From: an uncultured Hungatella sp.
GTDB lineage: Bacteria; Bacillota; Clostridia; Lachnospirales; Lachnospiraceae
Direction: 5' to 3'
Length of the DNA: 9,342 bases
Assembly (NCBI GenBank): GCA_910586845.1
Contig: CAJUJV010000079.1
Coordinates: 1 to 9,342 of the forward strand
Part shown: positions 5,699 to 9,342 of the stretch, piece by piece
Layout: every line of letters begins with the position of its first letter
How positions within the stretch are numbered: position 1 is the stretch's first letter
Program-made: the position numbers and the translations under genes
Notes under the pieces: model-generated
The model's database searches: none
Told to the model about the DNA's origin: nothing
What the model saw: the letters and a program-made list of their open reading frames with translations, nothing else

Positions 5699-7051
5699 TT
5701 ACCTTACCAATACGGGTTTCTTGCAGTCATATTTCCAGTATGGAATCAGATACTGCATAGCCATAGCATCATCGCGATCATGGGATGGAAGCTTATTATA
5801 AAGCGCATTGGCCTCCATAACCTTTTCCATATCAATGGTAACACCCATACCAGGCCTCTGGGGAACCTGAAGATATCCGTCTACGATCTGAGGAGTATCT
5901 TTTAACAGGTTCTGTCCATCCTGCCAGATCCAGTGGGTATCCAAAGCTGTCGGATTACCCGGAGCTGCCGCAGCCACATGGGCAAAGGCAGTGAGCGTAA
6001 TATCAAAATGGTTGTTAGAATGGCTTCCCCAGGTAAGGCCCCAGTCATTTAAGATCTGAGCCATCCTTACACTTCCGCCGAATCCCCAAAAATGAGGATC
6101 TGCCAGCACAATATCCACGGATTTCAGCGCCGCCGCATGATAGAACTGCCGCCAGTCTGTGGCGATCATATTGGTGGCGACAGGAAGCTTCACTGCATTT
6201 TTAAACTCTGCCATTACTTCCCGGCTGGAATATCCTGCCTCAGGACCGCAGGGATCTTCAATATATGTAAGAATATTTTCCATAGGCTTGCAGATCTCCA
6301 CAGCCTCGGAAAGACTCCATGCGCCGTTGGGATCGATATTGATCCTGCCGTCGGGGAATGCTTTCTTCAGCCCGCGGACCGCCTCCATCTCTTCACAGCC
6401 TTTTAAGACTCCGCCCTTCAGTTTAAAGTTTTTAAACCCATATTTTTCATGAAGGACCTGGGCCTGCTCCACAATACGCTCCTGCGTCAGCATCTCCTGG
6501 CGGCGAAGCTTAAACCATGGATCATGGCTTTCGCTTTCATCAATATAGGGCAGCCCCGGATTAGCCTTTTCCTTATCGCTTACATAGAAAAGGTACCCCA
6601 ATGTTTCTACCTGATCCCTCTGTCTGCCGTCTCCCAACAATTCACACATGGGAAGATCCAGGTACTGTCCCAGCAGATCCAGCAGAGCACATTCAATGGC
6701 CCACTCGGCTTTTACCACAAATTTCAGTTTGCTGATATCCAGAGTCTGGATTCCTTCCCCGTCGTCTTCAGCAGCCCTCTTGCTGCATTTATGGATACTG
6801 TCCAGAATTGCGCGGTATCTGCCCACAGGCTGTCCCACAACCAGGGGAATACAGCTTTTCAGGGCTTCACAGGTATAATCCCCGCCGTGGATTTCTCCGA
6901 TTCCTGTGTTCCCGGCACTGTCCTTTAAGATTACCAGATTTCTGGTAAACCAGGGGGCATGGGCCCCGCTCAGGGTCATCAGCATACTGTCATATCCTGC
7001 AACCGGAATAACCTGCATCTCTGTTACCGTTGGTGTTCCTTTTACTCCCAT
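5699..7051 (-). CDS. Second glucarate dehydratase paralogue (GudX-like)
   Basis: A 450-residue member of the enolase superfamily, glucarate dehydratase subgroup. The N-terminal capping domain begins TEMQVIPVAGYDSMLM with SGAHAPWFTRN. The barrel carries the KxK motif (K210, K212 in FKLKGG), the metal-ligand regions DPNG (D240), EDPCGPE (E265/E271) and TNMIATD (N294), and the Asp-His pair in ADPHFW (D318) and SHSNNHFD (H344). DTHWIW (371-376) and the closing MQYLIPYWKYD are also present. The general catalytic set therefore looks intact. Compared with its neighbour, the capping-domain segment around residues 100-120 is diverged (IQTLDISKLKFVVKAEW against NQTFDLRTGVHVITAIE), GYLFFVG is GYLFYVS, and a 5-residue longer N-terminus and an insertion near 95 are seen. 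Substrate preference may thus differ. It could be a related hexarate, or a weak accessory activity as proposed for E. coli GudX. The start is supported by AAGGAG 10 nt upstream. It lies 187 nt after gudD, so it may have its own promoter. Confidence 0.9.
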   Translation of the reverse strand: MGVKGTPTVTEMQVIPVAGYDSMLMTLSGAHAPWFTRNLVILKDSAGNTGIGEIHGGDYTCEALKSCIPLVVGQPVGRYRAILDSIHKCSKRAAEDDGEGIQTLDISKLKFVVKAEWAIECALLDLLGQYLDLPMCELLGDGRQRDQVETLGYLFYVSDKEKANPGLPYIDESESHDPWFKLRRQEMLTQERIVEQAQVLHEKYGFKNFKLKGGVLKGCEEMEAVRGLKKAFPDGRINIDPNGAWSLSEAVEICKPMENILTYIEDPCGPEAGYSSREVMAEFKNAVKLPVATNMIATDWRQFYHAAALKSVDIVLADPHFWGFGGSVRMAQILNDWGLTWGSHSNNHFDITLTAFAHVAAAAPGNPTALDTHWIWQDGQNLLKDTPQIVDGYLQVPQRPGMGVTIDMEKVMEANALYNKLPSHDRDDAMAMQYLIPYWKYDCKKPVLVR

Positions 7052-7061
7052 ACTATAATTT

Positions 7062-7067
7062 CTCCTT
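7062..7067 (-). promoter_or_regulatory. Ribosome binding site of the second dehydratase gene
   Basis: AAGGAG on the minus strand, 10 nt before the ATG at 7051, supports that start. Confidence 0.8.
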
Positions 7068-7087
7068 TTCCGTCAGCCAGCGGACAT

Positions 7088-7125
7088 ACGGATATTTCGT
7101 CATTTCTCCCATATATCCGTTTTCA
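7088..7125 (-). promoter_or_regulatory. Inverted repeat and cre-like site in the gudD-gudX gap
   Basis: A perfect 8-bp inverted repeat, ACGGATAT (7088-7095) and ATATCCGT (7113-7120), is separated by 17 nt. Overlapping its right arm, the minus-strand sequence TGAAAACGGATATA (7125-7112) differs by one base from the CcpA cre consensus TGNAARCGNWWWCA. A site here, 36-60 nt before the second dehydratase ATG, could act as an operator or mRNA hairpin. This is a motif match only. Confidence 0.3.
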
Positions 7126-7238
7126 TTTTCTCTGTTTGTATCCAATAATATCAAAAGGAAACAGAAAAGGCCAATTCATTATTATGATTTATGCTATAAG
7201 AAACGCTAATAATATCAAGGGAGACCCTCCTGCCTCTC

Positions 7239-8567
7239 CTATCGTACCAGACAAGGTCTCTTGGGATCAAACTTCCAGCCCGGAATCAGATACTGCATTC
7301 CTACAGAGTCATCTCTTCCTCCCAAGCAGTTGTCCAGGTATACCTGGTGGGCTTTCCTGATCTGATCCATATCCGCCTCAATTCCAAGACCAGGTTTCTT
7401 CGGCACGGCTATGCATCCGTCCACGATCTGCAGAGGCTCTTTGGTCAGTCTTTCAAGACCCTCCTGCCAGATCCAGTGAGTATCCAGCGCGTTGTACTCT
7501 CCGGGAACTGCTGCTCCTACCTGAGTAAACATAGCCAGCGAAATATCAAAATGGTTGTTGGAATGGCTTCCCCAAGTGTATCCGAAGTCATGGCACATCT
7601 GGCCCACTCTTACAGAACCTGCCATAGTCCAGAAATGCGGGTCCGCCAGAATGATATCTACTGCCTGAGATTCCAGAGAATGGCTTACCTCTCTCCAGTC
7701 TGTGGCGATCATGTTGGTAGCCGTCGGGAATCCGGTGCGGCGTCTGAACTCGCTCATGATCTCTCTTCCAGAGTACACGCCCTCGGCTCCGCAGGGATCT
7801 TCACAATATGTAAGAATGCCTTTCATTCCCTTTACATATTCCACTGCCTGCTCTAACAGCCAGCCTCCGTTAGGATCCAGGTCGATCCTCGCCTCGGGAA
7901 ATGCCTTTTTCAGAGCGCGGATCACATCCATTTCCTCGTTACCCGGAAGCACACCGCCTTTTAACTTAAAATCCTGGAAACCGTATTTTGCATGAGTCGC
8001 TTTTGCAAAAGCCACGATGCTGTCTGCATCCAGAGCTTCTTCGTGGCGGATACGATACCACTCACAGTCAGAATCCGGTTCAGCGTCATAGGGCAGGTCT
8101 GTCTTCTTCCGATCTCCTACAAAGAACAGATAACCTAACATCCGCACCTTATCCCTCTGCTGTCCGTCGCCCAGCAGCTCACATACAGGAACTCCAAGAT
8201 GCTTTCCTAACAGATCCAGACAGGGCGCTTCGATCGCCGTGATCACATGAACTCCTGTACGCAGGTCGAAAGTCTGGTTTCCTCTCACGTCTTCCTCGCC
8301 CTTGGAATCCAGATACTTCTTAACCTTCAGCAGAGTACTCTTATACTCAGCTACCTTTGTGCCTTCCACCAGCGGAATACATTCTTCCAGTGCTGCAGTA
8401 ATCTTCTTTCCCCCCGGAACTTCACCTACGCCCATCTCGCCGTTGTCAGCATACAGAACAACCACATTTCTGGTAAAATACGGTGCATGGGCCCCGCTTA
8501 AGTTAAGCTCCATACAATCTTTTCCTGCTACGGGCCATACTTCCATTTTTTGAATTACTGGTGACAT
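7239..8567 (-). CDS. gudD: Glucarate dehydratase
   Basis: A cytoplasmic Mg-dependent enolase-superfamily enzyme that dehydrates D-glucarate (and often L-idarate) to 5-dehydro-4-deoxy-D-glucarate. At 442 residues it has the family's usual length (E. coli GudD is about 446). The capping domain shows SGAHAPYFTRN (24-34) and NQTFDLRTGVHV (97-108), with GYLFFVG at 145-151. The barrel has KLKGG (K201, K203), DPNG (D231), EDPCGAE (E256/E262), TNMIATD (N285), ADPHFW (D309), SHSNNHFD (H335) and LDTHWIW (361-367). It ends in MQYLIPGWKFDPKRPCLVR, close to E. coli GudD as I remember it. The start is fixed by AGGAGGT 6 nt upstream. It is the first gene of a minus-strand operon that continues with a paralogue and transporter remnants, divergent from a LysR regulator gene. 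The downstream aldolase of the pathway is not in the window. Confidence 0.95.
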   Translation of the reverse strand: MSPVIQKMEVWPVAGKDCMELNLSGAHAPYFTRNVVVLYADNGEMGVGEVPGGKKITAALEECIPLVEGTKVAEYKSTLLKVKKYLDSKGEEDVRGNQTFDLRTGVHVITAIEAPCLDLLGKHLGVPVCELLGDGQQRDKVRMLGYLFFVGDRKKTDLPYDAEPDSDCEWYRIRHEEALDADSIVAFAKATHAKYGFQDFKLKGGVLPGNEEMDVIRALKKAFPEARIDLDPNGGWLLEQAVEYVKGMKGILTYCEDPCGAEGVYSGREIMSEFRRRTGFPTATNMIATDWREVSHSLESQAVDIILADPHFWTMAGSVRVGQMCHDFGYTWGSHSNNHFDISLAMFTQVGAAVPGEYNALDTHWIWQEGLERLTKEPLQIVDGCIAVPKKPGLGIEADMDQIRKAHQVYLDNCLGGRDDSVGMQYLIPGWKFDPKRPCLVR

Positions 8568-8573
8568 CTGTTT

Positions 8574-8580
8574 ACCTCCT
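8574..8580 (-). promoter_or_regulatory. Ribosome binding site of gudD
   Basis: AGGAGGT on the minus strand, 6 nt before the ATG at 8567; a near-ideal site that fixes the start. Confidence 0.92.
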
Positions 8581-8630
8581 GTTAATTAATTTTTTAACAA
8601 ATAATTGTATCACGTATTTGCTATGATTTA

Positions 8631-8659
8631 AGTATACTCCTATAATTTCTATAAGTAAA
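8631..8659 (-). promoter_or_regulatory. Probable promoter of gudD with LysR-box-like spacer
   Basis: On the minus strand TTTACT (8659-8654) and TATACT (8636-8631) are 17 nt apart, giving a leader of roughly 55-60 nt. The spacer contains TATA-N5-TATA (8641-8653), which fits the T-N11-A form of LysR-family boxes. A regulator bound there would cover the promoter. Confidence 0.5.
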
Positions 8660-8675
8660 ACTCTATTAATTTTTA

Positions 8676-8733
8676 ATTACTCTTGATTTTATTAATAGTA
8701 ATTCTTGATTTTTATACTGAAATAAAGTACACT
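8676..8733 (+). promoter_or_regulatory. Probable promoter of the LysR gene and operator-like repeats
   Basis: TTGATT (8705-8710), 17 nt, then TACACT (8728-8733) is a good promoter for the plus-strand regulator gene, about 64 nt before its ATG. The 10-mer TCTTGATTTT occurs at 8681-8690 and again at 8703-8712, a 22-bp period that puts both copies on the same DNA face. An inverted repeat ATTACT-N15-AGTAAT (8676-8702) overlaps the first copy. These are candidate regulator sites between the two divergent promoters. Confidence 0.45.
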
Positions 8734-8796
8734 GAAAAGAGAAAAACCACGGAACCGCCAATACAGTCCCATGATTTTGTAAAGGAGAACCGGTTT

Positions 8797-9342
8797 ATGG
8801 ATACCAGGCAGATAGAATATATTCTGAAAATCGCAGAAGAAAACAATATTACCAGAGCCGCGGAAAAACTTTTTATCACCCAGTCCGCCTTAAATCAGCA
8901 GCTGTTAAAATTGGAAAAAGACCTGGGCACTTCCCTGTTTCACCGTTCCAGGACAAACTGGCATCTGACAGAAGCCGGGGAAACCTATATCCGCAATGCC
9001 AGAGAGATCCTTCAGATCAAACGGGATACCTATCAGATGATCCATGATCTGTCCCAGGGCAAACGGGGACATCTGTCCGTAGGCTTCACTGCCGGAAGAG
9101 GTGCCGCCATGTTTACTTCCGCCTATTCCGTTTTCCATCAGCAATATCCCAACATTACCATCGTGCCCAGGGAAGGAGTAGTCAGGGACCTTCAAAAGCT
9201 GATTTCCCAGGGAGATCTTGATATCGGTTTCCTGACGCTGACGGATAAAGACCGGACCTGCGATTCCTATGAAACCATATACACGGAAGAGATTTTTCTG
9301 GCTGTGCCGTCTATCCATCCTGCCGCAAAAATACGGCCTCCC
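8797..9342 (+). CDS. LysR-family transcriptional regulator, 3' end outside window
   Basis: The frame is open from the ATG to the window edge and gives 182 residues of an expected 290-300. AAAGGAG lies 9 nt before the start. The N-terminal winged HTH is clear: MDTRQIEYILKIAEE, then NITRAAEKLFITQSALNQQLLKLEKDLGTSLFHR (18-50), with the wing LTEAGETYIRNA (58-69). A linker helix (70-90) leads to the start of a substrate-binding domain: GHLSVGFTAGRGA (91-103), then VFHQQYPNITI and LQKLISQGDLDIGFL, and ends in the second lobe at EIFLAVPSIHP. The gene is divergent from gudD with a 229-nt shared region, the usual layout for a LysR protein controlling its neighbour. The likely effector would be glucarate or a breakdown product, which is inference from position only. 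Confidence 0.93.
   Translation, partial: MDTRQIEYILKIAEENNITRAAEKLFITQSALNQQLLKLEKDLGTSLFHRSRTNWHLTEAGETYIRNAREILQIKRDTYQMIHDLSQGKRGHLSVGFTAGRGAAMFTSAYSVFHQQYPNITIVPREGVVRDLQKLISQGDLDIGFLTLTDKDRTCDSYETIYTEEIFLAVPSIHPAAKIRPP

Larger units (their letters stand above)
7052..7238 (-). other. 187-nt gap between gudD and its paralogue
   Basis: The gap is unusually long for two genes of one operon. It contains two copies of the 11-mer AATAATATCAA on the plus strand (7144-7154 and 7208-7218), that is TTGATATTATT on the coding strand, plus the inverted repeat near 7088-7120. No convincing terminator follows gudD: the only nearby hairpin is AGGG-N3-CCCT (7218-7228). A weak promoter-like pair on the minus strand (TTGGCC, 18 nt, TATTAT) could allow separate transcription of the second gene. 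Confidence 0.4.

Noticed and set aside
6449..6928. Plus-strand frame over the second dehydratase gene
   Set aside because: It is antisense to a well conserved enolase-superfamily enzyme with no independent support.

Overview
The window looks like chromosomal DNA of a gut-type Firmicute, most likely a Lachnospiraceae / Clostridium cluster XIVa relative. This is inferred from strong AGGAGG-type ribosome binding sites, moderate GC with AT-rich intergenic regions, and the gene mix: a stand-alone argG, a choloylglycine hydrolase relative, a clostridial 'dihydrodipicolinate reductase-like' dehydrogenase, and glucarate dehydratases next to tripartite tricarboxylate transporter (TTT) remnants. Species cannot be named from sequence alone.

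Layout. (1) 1-575, plus: the 3' part of a coiled-coil protein built from 14-residue (42-bp) tandem repeats. (2) 700-1887, plus: argG, argininosuccinate synthase, with its own promoter. (3) 1967-2806, minus: a MerR-family regulator with a BmrR-like effector domain, convergent with argG. (4) 3117-4142, plus: an NAD(P)-binding dehydrogenase related to 2,4-diaminopentanoate dehydrogenase, divergent from merR and ending in a strong bidirectional terminator. (5) 4209-5252, minus: a choloylglycine hydrolase / penicillin V acylase family Ntn-hydrolase. (6) 5339-8567, minus: a glucarate-type operon of gudD, a diverged second glucarate dehydratase paralogue, and a collapsed remnant in which the start of TctB is joined to an internal scrap of TctA and a frameshifted unrecognised tail. 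(7) 8797-9342, plus: the first 182 residues of a LysR-family regulator, divergent from gudD and cut by the window edge.

How the parts fit. The LysR gene most likely controls the glucarate genes from the shared 229-nt region, which holds promoter-like elements for both directions and repeats that could be operators. The two dehydratases would convert D-glucarate or a related hexarate to 5-dehydro-4-deoxyglucarate. The transporter expected beside them is only a remnant, so uptake must come from elsewhere if the pathway works. The MerR gene appears to control the dehydrogenase gene: the dehydrogenase promoter has the hallmark MerR arrangement, a 19-bp spacer filled by an imperfect dyad.

No phage, IS element, CRISPR array, tRNA or rRNA was seen. 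The least ordinary items are the MerR-type promoter on an amino-acid-dehydrogenase-like gene, the TctB/TctA chimeric remnant, the paralogous dehydratase pair, and the propeptide ahead of the hydrolase's catalytic cysteine.
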